Assembly (NCBI RefSeq): GCF_003330845.1
Contig: NZ_CP026121.1
Location: forward strand, 5,499,501-5,563,500
DNA from: Streptomyces sp. Go-475
GTDB lineage: Bacteria > Actinomycetota > Actinomycetes > Streptomycetales > Streptomycetaceae
Length of the DNA stretch: 64,000 nucleotides
Direction of reading: 5' to 3'
The notes under the pieces: model-generated
Databases searched by the model: none
Seen by the model: the letters and a program-made list of their open reading frames with translations, nothing else
Told to the model about the DNA's origin: nothing
Position numbers and translations under genes: made by a program
Shown here: positions 1 to 8,508 of the stretch, piece by piece
Position numbering within the stretch: the first letter of the stretch is position 1
Layout of the letters: every line of letters begins with the position of its first letter

Positions 1-2
1 TC

Positions 3-470
3 GTCGCCGCTCCCGAGGAGGGGCCGCTGCCCTTCGCCGACGGCGCCTTCGACCTGGTCGTCAGCCGTCACCCCGTCCGCCCGCACTGGGACGAGATCGC
101 CCGGGTCCTGCGGACCGGCGGGACGTACTTCGCCCAGCACGTCGGCCCCGGCAGCGTCTTCGAACTCGTCGAGCACTTCCTGGGTCCCCAGCCGGACGAG
201 GCGCGCGGCGCCCGCCGTCCCGACCGTGAGCGCGCGGACGCCGAGGCCGCCGGGCTGGACGTCGTCGATCTGCGGGCGGAGCGGCTGCGCATGGAGTTCC
301 ACGACATCGGGGCGGTCGTGCACTTCCTGCGCAAGGTGGTGTGGATGGTCCCCGGCTTCACCGTCGAGGAGTACGCACCGCAGCTCCGCGCGCTGCACGA
401 GCGGATCCGGGGGGAAGGCCCCTTCGTCGCCCACAGCACCCGCCACCTGTTCGAGGCACGCAAGCCGTAG
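3..470 (+). CDS. SAM-dependent methyltransferase, C-terminal part
   Basis: The window opens inside this gene: an open frame runs from base 3 to TAG at 468-470 (155 residues) with no start. The visible protein begins just before LPFADGAFDLVVSRHP, which resembles the acidic post-II motif of small class I methyltransferases. The next stretch, EIARVLRTGGTYFAQHVG, is the usual motif III region (an Arg-Val-Leu-x-x-Gly-Gly turn followed by a beta strand). The C-terminal half carries a hydrophobic FHDIGAVVHFLRKVVWMVPGF segment often found near the substrate pocket of Methyltransf_11/25 proteins. The substrate cannot be inferred. The SAM-binding GxGxG loop lies upstream of the window, so the family call rests on the C-terminal half only. 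Confidence 0.7.
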   Translation, partial: VAAPEEGPLPFADGAFDLVVSRHPVRPHWDEIARVLRTGGTYFAQHVGPGSVFELVEHFLGPQPDEARGARRPDRERADAEAAGLDVVDLRAERLRMEFHDIGAVVHFLRKVVWMVPGFTVEEYAPQLRALHERIRGEGPFVAHSTRHLFEARKP

Positions 471-1208
471 CCGCCCGCGACCCGCCCGTTCCGCTCATTT
501 CACCCGTTTCACTCATTCACCTTGCGCATCTCCCGGCGAGGTTTTTCACATCGTTACCGGCGGCGGCTCGCCTCGGCCCCACCCGTCACGTAAGTTCAGA
601 CCACAGGTAATTCGCGTGAGCAAAGCTGCGCGGAGCGGTACCGTGCAGTGGAGGGGGCTGCGCGGTGCCAGGGCCCCCGTGTCAGGCCGGTGCGGGTGCG
701 GGGTCGGGTGGGTGCCGCGGTCAAGCGGGCGTTCGCGGCCGGGGTCACCCGTCGGAGGGATGCCGGGACAAGTCGCCGAGCGGGCCCCAAGATGCGGCAA
801 ACCCTCAGGATCCTGCCCCAGAGCCCACGATTCCCCTGCGCAGCGGCTTCTTTTCGGCCAGCGCCGGGCCAGGAACGCGTGCTTCCGTAGGCACCGCGGC
901 GTCGCCGGGCGGCTCCGGAGAGTAGTTGTGGCACGCCGATGCACGCAGCATCACTTACGAAGGGTTATGGTGGAAACCCCCCCTCGGGCCGGTCCGTCTC
1001 CCCCCCACGGACCGGCCCGTTTTCTTTTGTGCGCCGGGGGCGCACCCCCCTCGGCCGGAATCCTTCGTTCCGTACCCGTTGACGGCCCACGGCGGCAGCG
1101 GGGGTAGGCTTCGCCCCCGGGGACTTCCAACGGGCAGGGACCGCCCGCGGCCACGACCGGGCCGCATGCCGCGGCCTGTCCGATCCGTACGGAGGGGCTG
1201 ACAATCTC
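471..1208. other. 738-base stretch without a convincing gene
   Basis: Several short frames are open here on both strands, but none has a credible protein: they are rich in Pro, Arg and Gly, lack recognisable motifs, and overlap each other. The stretch ends in a strong hairpin terminator (985-1028) and then the ribosome-binding region of the isoprenyl transferase. A terminator with no clear gene before it leaves room for a small RNA or a very small protein. I could not identify a tRNA, RNase P, SRP or tmRNA element. Confidence 0.5.
985..1028 (+). terminator. intrinsic terminator of unknown transcript
   Basis: CGGGCCGGTCCGT pairs perfectly with ACGGACCGGCCCG (13 bp, loop of nine bases) and is followed by a TTTTCTTTT tail. 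It is a textbook plus-strand terminator, about 180 bases before uppS. Confidence 0.85.
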
Positions 1209-1982
1209 GTGAACCTGCGCGACAAGCTGCGTGGCCTGCTGGTCAGGCTGTACGCACGCCGGGTGGAAGGCCACCTGGACCACGCTCAGGTGCCCAAGCA
1301 CATCGGCGTCATCATGGACGGCAACCGGCGCTGGGCGAAGGCCGCCGGTTCCAGCACCGTCGACGGCCACCGGGCCGGTGCCGGGAAGATCGAGGAGTTC
1401 CTCGGCTGGTGCACCGAGACCGAGGTCGAGGTCGTCACCCTCTGGCTGCTGTCCACGGACAACTTCGACCGGCCGGAGGAAGAGCTCGTCCCGCTGCTCG
1501 GCATCATCGAGGACGTCGTGCGCACCCTGGCCGCCGACGGCCGCTGGCGCGTGCACCACGTGGGCACGCCCGACCTGCTGCCGTCCGGGATGCAGACGGT
1601 CCTCAAGGAGGCCGAGGAGACCACCGCGCACGTCGACGGGATACTGGTCAACGTCGCCATCGGCTACGGCGGCCGCCAGGAGATCGCCGACGCCGTACGG
1701 TCCATGCTGCTGGACGCGCAGGAGAAGGGCACCTCGATGGAGGAGCTCGCCGAGGCCGTCGACATCGACATGATCGGGCGTCACCTCTACACCAGCGACC
1801 AGCCCGACCCCGACCTGGTGATCCGCACCAGCGGCGAGCAGCGCCTGTCCGGATTCATGCTCTGGCAGACCGCGCACTCCGAGTACTACTTCTGCGACGT
1901 GTTCTGGCCGGCCTTCCGCAAGGTCGACTTCCTGCGCGCCATGCGCGACTACGCGGCCCGCCACCGGCGCTTCGGCGGCTGA
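1209..1982 (+). CDS. uppS: isoprenyl transferase (cis-prenyl diphosphate synthase)
   Basis: A 257-residue cis-prenyltransferase that lengthens prenyl diphosphates with isopentenyl diphosphate, normally giving the C50/C55 carrier lipid for peptidoglycan and other envelope glycans. The signature HIGVIMDGNRRWA is present, with the catalytic Asp at residue 37 and the phosphate-binding Gly-Asn-Arg-Arg following. The C-terminal signature DLVIRTSGEQRLSGFMLWQ and SEYYF match UppS homologues. The GTG start at 1209 is preceded by GGAGGGG. Streptomyces usually carry two or more uppS paralogues, so this copy may be the secondary one. Chain length of the product cannot be read from sequence. It is a cytosolic enzyme acting at the membrane face. 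Confidence 0.93.
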   Translation: MNLRDKLRGLLVRLYARRVEGHLDHAQVPKHIGVIMDGNRRWAKAAGSSTVDGHRAGAGKIEEFLGWCTETEVEVVTLWLLSTDNFDRPEEELVPLLGIIEDVVRTLAADGRWRVHHVGTPDLLPSGMQTVLKEAEETTAHVDGILVNVAIGYGGRQEIADAVRSMLLDAQEKGTSMEELAEAVDIDMIGRHLYTSDQPDPDLVIRTSGEQRLSGFMLWQTAHSEYYFCDVFWPAFRKVDFLRAMRDYAARHRRFGG

Positions 1983-2361
1983 AGCACCCGTCGCCGGCCT
2001 CGCGGGCGCACGACGTCGCAGCTCGCAAACCCCTCCCGGTACCCCATCGAAGACGCGTGTAACACGGAGTTCACCGACGCGCCGTCATATGCCGTGGCAT
2101 GGCGACGCTCGTTCGAGGGCATAACCCAGTCAGGTCGACGCCCGAATCACGGGTGTCGGATCTCAGCGGACGGCACGGGGCCGTCCGCCCGGGAGGCCCT
2201 TTGCACCAGCCCGATCGTGCGGTCACAGCACGGAAAGCGGCGGAGGGCCGGTTCTCGGCCCGCGCAGGGCGGCCGACGACCGGTCGGGATTTTTCCCACC
2301 CCTCCCGGCCCAGCTTCCACTCCGTCGCTCCCCGACCTCATCCGAGGGGGTACGTCCTTCC
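1983..2361. other. 379-base intergenic region with one hairpin
   Basis: No credible gene. A modest hairpin at 2166-2188 (GCGGACGG with CCGTCCGC) could end the uppS transcript. The remaining 170 bases presumably hold the phoH promoter, but I see no clear -35/-10 pair. Confidence 0.5.
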
Positions 2362-3687
2362 GTGGTGACCAGCACAAAGCGCCACAAGCCCGACCGGCGC
2401 ACCTATGTTCTCGACACCAGCGTCCTGCTGGCCGACCCGAACGCCCTGAGCCGCTTCGACGAGCACGAGGTCGTGCTCCCCATCGTCGTGGTGACGGAAC
2501 TGGAGGCCAAGCGGAACCATCCCGAACTCGGCTACTTCGCCCGGCAGGCCCTGCGCCTGCTCGACGACTACCGGGTGCGGTACGGCCGCCTCGATGCCCC
2601 CATCCCGACCGGGGACCTCGGCGGAACCGTCCGTGTCGAGCTCAACCACTCGGACCCCAGCGTGCTGCCCAGCGGCTACCGCCTGGGGGACAACGACTCC
2701 CGCATCCTCGCGGTCGCCCGCAACCTGCAGGCCGAGGGGTTCGACGTCACCGTCGTGTCGAAGGACCTCCCGCTCAGGATCAAGGCGTCCTCCGTCGGAC
2801 TCCTCGCCGAGGAGTACCGCGCGGAGCTCGCCATCACGGACTCCTCCGGCTGGACCGGAATGTCCGAACTGACCCTGCCGGGCGAGCAGGTGGACGTCCT
2901 CTTCGAGGAAGGGCACGTCTACGTCCCCGAGGCCGCCGACCTGCCGGTGCACACGGGCCTGATGATCCATTCGGAGCGCGGCAAGGCGCTCGGGCGGGTC
3001 ACTCCCGAGGGCAACATCCGGGTCGTGCGCGGGGACCGGGAGGCGTTCGGCATCAAGGGCCGCAGCGCCGAGCAGCGGATCGCGCTCGACCTGCTGCTCG
3101 ATCCGGACGTCGGGATCGTGTCGATGGGCGGCCGGGCCGGCACCGGCAAGTCGGCGCTGGCGCTGTGCGCCGGTCTGGAGGCGGTGCTGGAGCGCCGTCA
3201 GCACCAGAAGGTGATGGTCTTCCGTCCGCTGTACGCGGTGGGCGGGCAGGAGCTCGGCTATCTGCCCGGTACCGAGGCGGAGAAGATGAGCCCCTGGGCG
3301 CAGGCGGTGTTCGACACGCTGTCGGCGGTCACCAGCCGGGAGGTCATCGAGGAGGTCACCGCGCGCGGGATGCTGGAGGTCCTCCCGCTCACGCACATCC
3401 GCGGCCGCTCGCTGCACGACGCGTTCGTGATCGTCGACGAGGCGCAGTCGCTGGAACGGAATGTACTTCTTACCGTTCTGTCCCGGATCGGAGCCAATTC
3501 ACGGGTGGTTCTCACCCATGACGTGGCCCAGCGGGACAACCTCAGGGTCGGCCGCTATGACGGTGTCGTCGCCGTCGTCGAGAAGCTGAAGGGGCATCCG
3601 CTCTTCGCGCACGTGACCCTGACCCGGTCCGAGAGGTCCCAGATCGCCGCCCTTGTGACCGAAATGCTCGAAGACGGGCAGATCTGA
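2362..3687 (+). CDS. PIN-domain / PhoH ATPase fusion
   Basis: A 441-residue two-domain protein. Residues about 12-150 form a PIN nuclease-type domain, opening with [12 protein letters not shown] (first acidic residue) followed by [10 protein letters not shown]. Residues about 225-441 form the PhoH ATPase: Walker A GRAGTGKS with Lys263, and Walker B-like FVIVDEAQS. Family knowledge (PhoH2/YlaK type) suggests an ATP-driven RNA helicase/ribonuclease, often found as a toxin-like or RNA-decay protein. Length and architecture match complete members. The GTG at 2362 gives the usual short basic N-terminus; a second in-frame GTG does not occur immediately after. It is a single-gene unit ending in the hairpin at 3725-3765. 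Confidence 0.9.
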   Translation: MVTSTKRHKPDRRTYVLDTSVLLADPNALSRFDEHEVVLPIVVVTELEAKRNHPELGYFARQALRLLDDYRVRYGRLDAPIPTGDLGGTVRVELNHSDPSVLPSGYRLGDNDSRILAVARNLQAEGFDVTVVSKDLPLRIKASSVGLLAEEYRAELAITDSSGWTGMSELTLPGEQVDVLFEEGHVYVPEAADLPVHTGLMIHSERGKALGRVTPEGNIRVVRGDREAFGIKGRSAEQRIALDLLLDPDVGIVSMGGRAGTGKSALALCAGLEAVLERRQHQKVMVFRPLYAVGGQELGYLPGTEAEKMSPWAQAVFDTLSAVTSREVIEEVTARGMLEVLPLTHIRGRSLHDAFVIVDEAQSLERNVLLTVLSRIGANSRVVLTHDVAQRDNLRVGRYDGVVAVVEKLKGHPLFAHVTLTRSERSQIAALVTEMLEDGQI

Positions 3688-3724
3688 CCGAACCTGCGCA
3701 AGAAGGGGCGATAACGCGCTAGTT

Positions 3725-3765
3725 GGCGCCGTCCGGAAAGGCGAAGAGCCTAGCCGGGCGGCGCC
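3725..3765 (+). terminator. hairpin after the PhoH gene
   Basis: GGCGCCGTCCGG pairs with CCGGGCGGCGCC (12 bp, one G-T wobble, 17-base loop). There is no U-run, as is common for Streptomyces terminators. Confidence 0.65.
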
Positions 3766-4105
3766 TTCGCGTGTGGCCGTTCCGTGGATTTTCCCGCGTC
3801 AAACGAGTTGTGAGCTTTCACACGCAACTGGGAATTGCCTTGCCCCGTCGGGTTACGGCAGAGTCTCACTCCTGTCAGGCCCCGCATACGACACACCTGT
3901 ACCCCCAGCGGTACGGCACCACAAAGGCAACAGCGTCAACTGCATAGCGTCGTCGTATGCCGCCCGAGCACCACGCGGCACTCCCCCCGGGGAGTTGCCC
4001 ACCGGGCCCGCGCCTCCCGTGACCCCGCAGTTGGGGAGGCCAGTGTCAGGGGCACGATTGCGTCCGCGAGGGTCACCGAAGCGGGCGATGCTGGAAGGAA
4101 ACCGT
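3766..4105 (+). promoter_or_regulatory. long untranslated leader of the lytic transglycosylase
   Basis: About 340 bases separate the phoH hairpin from the transglycosylase start. The first half is relatively AT-rich (TTTTCCCGCGTC, GAGCTTTCACACGC) and likely holds the promoter. The second half has GC-rich complementary blocks such as CTCCCCCCGGGGAG around 3981 and GGGAGG/CCTCCC elements. Cell-wall lytic genes of Streptomyces are often under a c-di-AMP (ydaO) riboswitch. I could not match that consensus here, so only a structured leader is claimed. Confidence 0.35.
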
Positions 4106-4798
4106 GTGAGCCGGATCTCGGTCCGGGGATTCGCAGTGGCCTCGGCCACGGCGGTCACCGCTGTCGGAAGCGTCGTCGGCGTTGCCTCGGGCAGCACCGC
4201 GCAGAACAACGACGCCGAAGCGACGGCAAGCGGCGCCACGCTGCTCGCGGACATCCCCGCGGGCCAGCAGGCCCAGGTGCAGACCGCGTCCCTGACGCAG
4301 CAGGCCGACGCGCAGGCCATCGCCGCGGACGCGAGCGCGAAGAAGGACGCCGAGGAGGCCGCCCGCAAGGCCGCCGCCGAGACGGCCATCGCCAAGAAGG
4401 AGGCCGCCGAGAAGGCGGCCAAGGAGGCCAAGGAGCGCGCGGAGGCCAAGGAAGCCGCCGCCAGCCGCTCCAAGGACATCTCCGACTTCCCCGTCGCGAC
4501 CTCCTACACCATCGCCCAGATCCAGGCGATGGCACGGCAGATGGTGCCGGCGGGTCAGTTCCAGTGCTTCAGCAACATCGTGGACCACGAGTCCGACTGG
4601 AACTACAAGGCGGTCAACCCCTCCTCCGGGGCCTACGGCATGTTCCAGGCACTGCCCGGTTCCAAGATGTCGTCCGTCGGCGCCGACTGGCGGACCAACC
4701 CGGCCACCCAGATCAAGTGGGGCCTGAACTACATGAACGACCGCTACGGCAGCCCCTGTGACGCCTGGTCGTTCTGGCAGGCCAACAACTGGTACTGA
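4106..4798 (+). CDS. secreted lytic transglycosylase (SLT domain)
   Basis: A 230-residue exported cell-wall enzyme. After an N-terminal signal sequence (SRISVRGFAVASATAVTAVG) comes an Ala/Lys/Glu-rich helical stretch at residues about 65-125 (KKEAAEKAAKEAKERAEAK), likely a coiled coil or wall-spanning spacer. The C-terminal 80 residues form a lysozyme-like transglycosylase domain: DHESDWNYKAVNPSSGAYG supplies the catalytic Glu and the GxxGxxQ-like GMFQ turn, followed by NPATQIKWGLNYMNDRYG. Such enzymes cut the MurNAc-GlcNAc bond of peptidoglycan. The GTG at 4106 was chosen over an ATG at 4088 because GGAAGG lies eight bases before it. It is a monocistronic unit ending in a perfect hairpin. 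Confidence 0.85.
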   Translation: MSRISVRGFAVASATAVTAVGSVVGVASGSTAQNNDAEATASGATLLADIPAGQQAQVQTASLTQQADAQAIAADASAKKDAEEAARKAAAETAIAKKEAAEKAAKEAKERAEAKEAAASRSKDISDFPVATSYTIAQIQAMARQMVPAGQFQCFSNIVDHESDWNYKAVNPSSGAYGMFQALPGSKMSSVGADWRTNPATQIKWGLNYMNDRYGSPCDAWSFWQANNWY

Positions 4799-4833
4799 GC
4801 CGACCGGCCCCCGGGCCGATCCTCTCCCTTCCC

Positions 4834-4868
4834 GCGAGCCCCGCACCGTCGCACGGTGCGGGGCTCGC
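4834..4868 (+). terminator. perfect 16-bp hairpin terminator
   Basis: GCGAGCCCCGCACCGT and ACGGTGCGGGGCTCGC pair perfectly around a 3-base loop, 35 bases after the transglycosylase stop. Confidence 0.85.
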
Positions 4869-4937
4869 GCCATGTACGGTCGGACGCGGACGACTTCGGG
4901 CGGAGTGGTGCGTGGAGACGGGGGAAAAGGACGGATC

Positions 4938-6239
4938 ATGTCGCGAGTGCCAGGGTGGCTCGGCCGGCTCGGTGCCGGACTGACCGAGATGAGCGAGCGG
5001 TACAACGAACGCCGTGCCGCGGCCGAACGGGAGGAGGACGACTCCGAGTCCCGGCCCCCGTCCGACGAGCACGTGCCGCCGCCCCCGGACTACGCGCCCG
5101 ACATCCCGGCCCGGCCCGATCCCGCGCTCGCCGTGCCGTGGGGGGTGCGCGTCGCGGCCGAGGCCGGCTGGCGGCTGCTCGTCCTCGCGGGCACGCTGTG
5201 GGTGCTGATGCGGATCATCAGCGCCATCCAGCTCGTGGTGCTCTCCTTCGTCATCGCCCTGCTCATCACGGCGCTGCTGCAGCCGACGGTGACGCGGCTG
5301 CGGCGCCACGGGGTGCCGCGCGGGCCGGCCACCGCGCTGACGGCGCTGTTCGGGTTCGTCGTCATGGGCCTGATCGGCTGGTTCGTGACCTGGCAGGTCA
5401 TGGAGAACATCGACGACCTCTCGGGCCAGATCCAGGACGGCATCGACGAGTTGCGGAACTGGCTGCTGAACAGCCCGTTCCACGTCACCGACAAGCAGAT
5501 CAACGAGATCGCCAAGAACCTGCGGGAGGCGGTCGGCGCCAACACCGACCAGATCACCTCGGCGGGACTCGAGGGCGTGACGGTCGTCGTGGAGGCCCTG
5601 ACCGGGATCCTGCTGGCCGTCTTCTGCACGCTGTTCCTGCTCTACGACGGCAAGCGGATCTGGCAGTGGACCCTGAAGCTGGTGCCGGCGGCGGCGCGGC
5701 CGGGGGTGGCCGGGGCCGGTCCGGCGGCGTGGCGGACGCTGACGGCGTACGTGCGGGGCACGGTGATCGTCGCGCTGATCGACGCGATCTTCATCGGCCT
5801 CGGCATCTACTTCCTCGATGTGCCGATGGCCGTGCCGCTGGCCGTGTTCATCTTCCTGTTCGCGTTCATCCCGCTGGTGGGCGCGGTGGTCTCCGGGGCG
5901 CTGGCGGTGGTCGTCGCGCTCGTCACCCAGGGGGTGTTCACGGCCGTCATGACGCTGGTGGTCGTGCTGGCGGTGCAGCAGATCGAGGGACACATCCTGC
6001 AGCCGTTCATCCTGGGGCGGGCCGTGCGGGTGCATCCGCTGGCGGTGGTGCTGGCGGTGGCCTGCGGAGGGATGGTGGCCGGGATCGGGGGCGCGGTGGT
6101 GGCCGTGCCGCTGGTGGCCGTGACGAACACGGTGGCGGGGTATCTGCGGGCGTTCTCGCGGCAGTCGGCCGTGCGGCATTCCGTGCGGCCGCGAGGTGCC
6201 ACGGCGATGAGCGAGGAGCCCGCTTCGGACGCGCCCTGA
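4938..6239 (+). CDS. AI-2E/PerM family membrane protein
   Basis: A 433-residue integral membrane protein of the AI-2E (UPF0118/PerM) family. After about 65 acidic, Pro-rich cytosolic residues come hydrophobic segments (LLVLAGTLWVLMRI, VVLSFVIALLITALL, ALTALFGFVVMGLIGWFV), a large soluble central region, then a cluster of C-terminal membrane helices. The family hallmark IEGHILQPFILGRAVRVHPLAVVLAV is present. Members have been linked to autoinducer-2 export or Na+/H+ antiport, but substrate is not predictable. The ATG at 4938 was chosen because the frame upstream overlaps the terminator of the previous gene. The gene converges on ahpD and shares the terminator at 6246-6284. Confidence 0.88.
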   Translation: MSRVPGWLGRLGAGLTEMSERYNERRAAAEREEDDSESRPPSDEHVPPPPDYAPDIPARPDPALAVPWGVRVAAEAGWRLLVLAGTLWVLMRIISAIQLVVLSFVIALLITALLQPTVTRLRRHGVPRGPATALTALFGFVVMGLIGWFVTWQVMENIDDLSGQIQDGIDELRNWLLNSPFHVTDKQINEIAKNLREAVGANTDQITSAGLEGVTVVVEALTGILLAVFCTLFLLYDGKRIWQWTLKLVPAAARPGVAGAGPAAWRTLTAYVRGTVIVALIDAIFIGLGIYFLDVPMAVPLAVFIFLFAFIPLVGAVVSGALAVVVALVTQGVFTAVMTLVVVLAVQQIEGHILQPFILGRAVRVHPLAVVLAVACGGMVAGIGGAVVAVPLVAVTNTVAGYLRAFSRQSAVRHSVRPRGATAMSEEPASDAP

Positions 6240-6245
6240 GACAAC

Positions 6246-6284
6246 AGCAGGGCCCCGTCCACCTGTTGGTGGCGGGGCCCTGCT
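6246..6284. terminator. bidirectional terminator between AI-2E gene and ahpD
   Basis: AGCAGGGCCCCG pairs perfectly with CGGGGCCCTGCT (12 bp); it lies between convergent stops. Confidence 0.85.
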
Positions 6285-6305
6285 CGGCGAGGCCGGTGCC
6301 GAGGG

Positions 6306-6839
6306 TTACTCGGACAGGACCGCCTCGGCGTCCAGCGTCACGCCGACCGCCTGGATCACGGACGCGATCTTGAACGCCTCCTGGACGACCTCGCGGTCGA
6401 GGCCGGCCTTGCGCAGGACCTGCTCGTGGGAGTCCAGGCACATGCCGCAGCCGTTGATCGCGGAGACCGCGAAGGACCACAGCTCGAAGTCGACCTTGTC
6501 GACGCCCGGGTTGCCGATGACGTTCATCCGCAGACCCGCGCGCAGGTTGCCGTACTCGTGGTCCGACAGCAGGTGGCGCGTGCGGTAGAAGACGTTGTTC
6601 ATCGCCATCACCGCGGCCGCGGCCTTGGCGGCCGTGTACGCCTCCGGCGACAGGTTCGCCTTGGCCTCGGGCTCCAGCTCGCGCAGGACGATCGGGGAGC
6701 GCGAGGCGATGGCGGTCGCCAGCACCGTGCCCCACAGCTGCTGGGCGGGCAGGTCCGAGTTGCCGATGACCGAGCCCAGGTTGAGCTTCAGGTCCTTGGC
6801 GTAGTCCGGTATGGCGGACTTCAGCGCGTCGAGGGACAT
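6306..6839 (-). CDS. ahpD: alkylhydroperoxidase AhpD
   Basis: A 177-residue AhpD. In actinobacteria this protein reduces AhpC and can act as a weak peroxidase, taking electrons from lipoylated dehydrogenase components. The CxxC redox motif with its partner His is intact ([12 protein letters not shown]), and the all-helical CMD-domain residues [11 protein letters not shown] precede it. Length equals full-length homologues. It lies six bases downstream of ahpC and is co-transcribed with it, under the probable control of the divergent oxyR. Confidence 0.95.
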   Translation of the reverse strand: MSLDALKSAIPDYAKDLKLNLGSVIGNSDLPAQQLWGTVLATAIASRSPIVLRELEPEAKANLSPEAYTAAKAAAAVMAMNNVFYRTRHLLSDHEYGNLRAGLRMNVIGNPGVDKVDFELWSFAVSAINGCGMCLDSHEQVLRKAGLDREVVQEAFKIASVIQAVGVTLDAEAVLSE

Positions 6840-6845
6840 GTCAGA

Positions 6846-7400
6846 TCACTCTCCGGCGAGCAGCGCGACCGGGTCCAGGGTCTCGTCGCCCTTGGACCAG
6901 TTGCAAGGGCACAGCTCGTCCGTCTGGAGGGCGTCCAGGACCCGCAGGACCTCCTTCGGGTTACGGCCGACCGAACCCGCGGTCACCATCGAGAACTGGA
7001 TCTCGTTGTTCTGGTCCACGATGAAGACCGCGCGCTTGGCGAAGCCGTCCTCGTCCTCGATGCCCAGCTCGCGCATCAGCTCGTGCTTGGAGTCGGCCAT
7101 CATCGGGAACGGCAGGTCGCGCAGGTCGTCGTGGTCCTTGCGCCAGGCGTGGTGGACGAACTCGGAGTCGCCGGAGAAGCCGAGGACCTGGGCGTCGCGG
7201 TCGGCGAACTCGTCGTTCAGCTTGCCGAAGGCGGCGATCTCGGTCGGGCACACGAAGGTGAAGTCCTTGGGCCAGGCGAAGATCACCTTCCACTTACCCT
7301 CGTAGGTCTTGTGGTTGATCTTCTCGAACTCCTTGCCCTTCTCCAGCGAGACGCAGGCGGTCAGTTCGAACTCGGGGAACTTGTCACCGACGGTGAGCAC
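6846..7400 (-). CDS. ahpC: alkyl hydroperoxide reductase AhpC (2-Cys peroxiredoxin)
   Basis: A 184-residue typical 2-Cys peroxiredoxin that reduces H2O2, organic peroxides and peroxynitrite in the cytosol. The peroxidatic Cys51 sits in DFTFVCPTE, and the resolving Cys region is ELCPCNW near the C-terminus. I chose the GTG at 7398-7400 because AAGGAG lies just upstream and the frame farther upstream overlaps oxyR. First gene of the ahpCD operon, divergent from oxyR with 133 bases between them, the classical actinobacterial peroxide-response arrangement. Confidence 0.96.
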   Translation of the reverse strand: MLTVGDKFPEFELTACVSLEKGKEFEKINHKTYEGKWKVIFAWPKDFTFVCPTEIAAFGKLNDEFADRDAQVLGFSGDSEFVHHAWRKDHDDLRDLPFPMMADSKHELMRELGIEDEDGFAKRAVFIVDQNNEIQFSMVTAGSVGRNPKEVLRVLDALQTDELCPCNWSKGDETLDPVALLAGE

Positions 7401-7533
7401 ACACACTCCTTGCAGCGAAGAAACCCCCGGATTGCGGGGATTTCCCATGGGTTGGACTGTGTTGATGTTGGCACAGGCTCGATTGATTACGGAAATAGCT
7501 ACACTCGGTCGAGTTGATCGGAGGTAGTTATCA
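7401..7533. promoter_or_regulatory. divergent ahpC-oxyR control region
   Basis: This 133-base spacer must carry both promoters and, by analogy with S. coelicolor, an OxyR site. The AT-rich core at about 7470-7510 (GATTGATTACGGAAATAGC and the following TACACTCGG) is the likely operator. A small hairpin (CCCC..GGGG, near 7425-7442) falls in the ahpC leader. Exact promoter hexamers are not clear. Confidence 0.6.
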
Positions 7534-8484
7534 GTGACTGTCGGTAATAAGCGCAGGCAGCCCAGTCTCGCCCAGCTGCGCGCCTTCGCCGCCGTCGCCG
7601 AGCACCTGCACTTCCGGGACGCCGCCGGGGCGATCGGCATGAGCCAGCCCGCCCTCTCGGGCGCCGTCGCGGCGCTGGAGGAGACACTCGGAGTGACGCT
7701 CCTGGAGCGTACGACGCGCAAGGTGCTGCTCTCACCGGAGGGGGAGCGGATCGCCGTACGGGCCAAGGCGGTGCTGGCGGAGGTGGGCGCCCTGATGGAG
7801 GAGGCCGAGGCGGTGCGCGCGCCGTTCACGGGGGCGCTGCGGCTGGGGGTCATCCCGACCGTGGCGCCCTACCTGCTGCCCACCGTCCTGCGGCTGGTCC
7901 ACGATCGGTATCCGCACCTCGACCTCCAGGTGCACGAGGAGCAGACCGCCAACCTGCTCGACGGCCTCGCCGGCGGCCGGCTCGACCTGCTGCTGCTCGC
8001 CGTGCCGCTGGGCGTGCCGGGCGTCGCCGAACTGCCCTTGTTCGACGAGGACTTCGTGCTCGTCACCCCGCTCGACCACTGGCTCGGCGGACGCGAGGGC
8101 ATCCCGCGTGAGGCGCTGCGCGAGCTGAACCTGCTGCTGCTGGACGAGGGGCACTGCCTGCGCGACCAGGCCCTCGACATCTGCCGGGAGGCCGGTCGCG
8201 ACGACGTGCCGGTCACCACGACGGCCGCCGGACTGTCCACGCTGGTGCAGCTGGTGGCCGGCGGCCTCGGCGTCACGCTGCTGCCGCGCACCGCCGTCAA
8301 GGTCGAGACCTCCCGCAGCAACCAGCTCCTCACCGGGTACTTCGCCGACCCGGCCCCCACCCGCCGTATCGCGCTGGCGATGCGGGCGGGGGCCGCGCGC
8401 GGCGCCGAGTACGAGGAACTGGCGGCGGCGCTGCGGGAGGCCCTGCGGCCCCTGCCCGTACGGGTCCTGGGCCAGGACGCCTGA
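7534..8484 (+). CDS. oxyR: OxyR, peroxide-sensing LysR regulator
   Basis: A 316-residue LysR-type regulator. The N-terminal winged helix reads LAQLRAFAAVAEHLHFRDAA followed by the SQPALSGAVAALEETLG recognition helix. The redox pair is present: Cys208 and Cys217 in GHCLRDQALDIC are nine residues apart, the same spacing as Cys199/Cys208 of E. coli OxyR. This makes a true peroxide sensor much more likely than a generic LysR protein. Disulphide formation would activate the divergent ahpCD operon. The GTG start at 7534 follows GGAGG. The gene ends against a convergent ABC operon with a shared short hairpin. Confidence 0.95.
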   Translation: MTVGNKRRQPSLAQLRAFAAVAEHLHFRDAAGAIGMSQPALSGAVAALEETLGVTLLERTTRKVLLSPEGERIAVRAKAVLAEVGALMEEAEAVRAPFTGALRLGVIPTVAPYLLPTVLRLVHDRYPHLDLQVHEEQTANLLDGLAGGRLDLLLLAVPLGVPGVAELPLFDEDFVLVTPLDHWLGGREGIPREALRELNLLLLDEGHCLRDQALDICREAGRDDVPVTTTAAGLSTLVQLVAGGLGVTLLPRTAVKVETSRSNQLLTGYFADPAPTRRIALAMRAGAARGAEYEELAAALREALRPLPVRVLGQDA

Positions 8485-8508
8485 GGCCCTGCCCCCTCAA
8501 GGGGCCTC
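8483..8508. terminator. short hairpin between oxyR and the ABC permease gene
   Basis: GAGGCCC and GGGCCTC pair across a 12-base loop and overlap both stop codons of the convergent genes. It is only a modest terminator. Confidence 0.45.

Noticed and set aside
951..1964. Long open frame on the minus strand opposite uppS
   Set aside because: It mirrors the GC-biased codons of uppS, has no recognisable motif, and the plus-strand gene has catalytic signatures.
3766..4105. c-di-AMP (ydaO) riboswitch
   Set aside because: Expected in front of Streptomyces cell-wall hydrolases, but the conserved core could not be found by eye.
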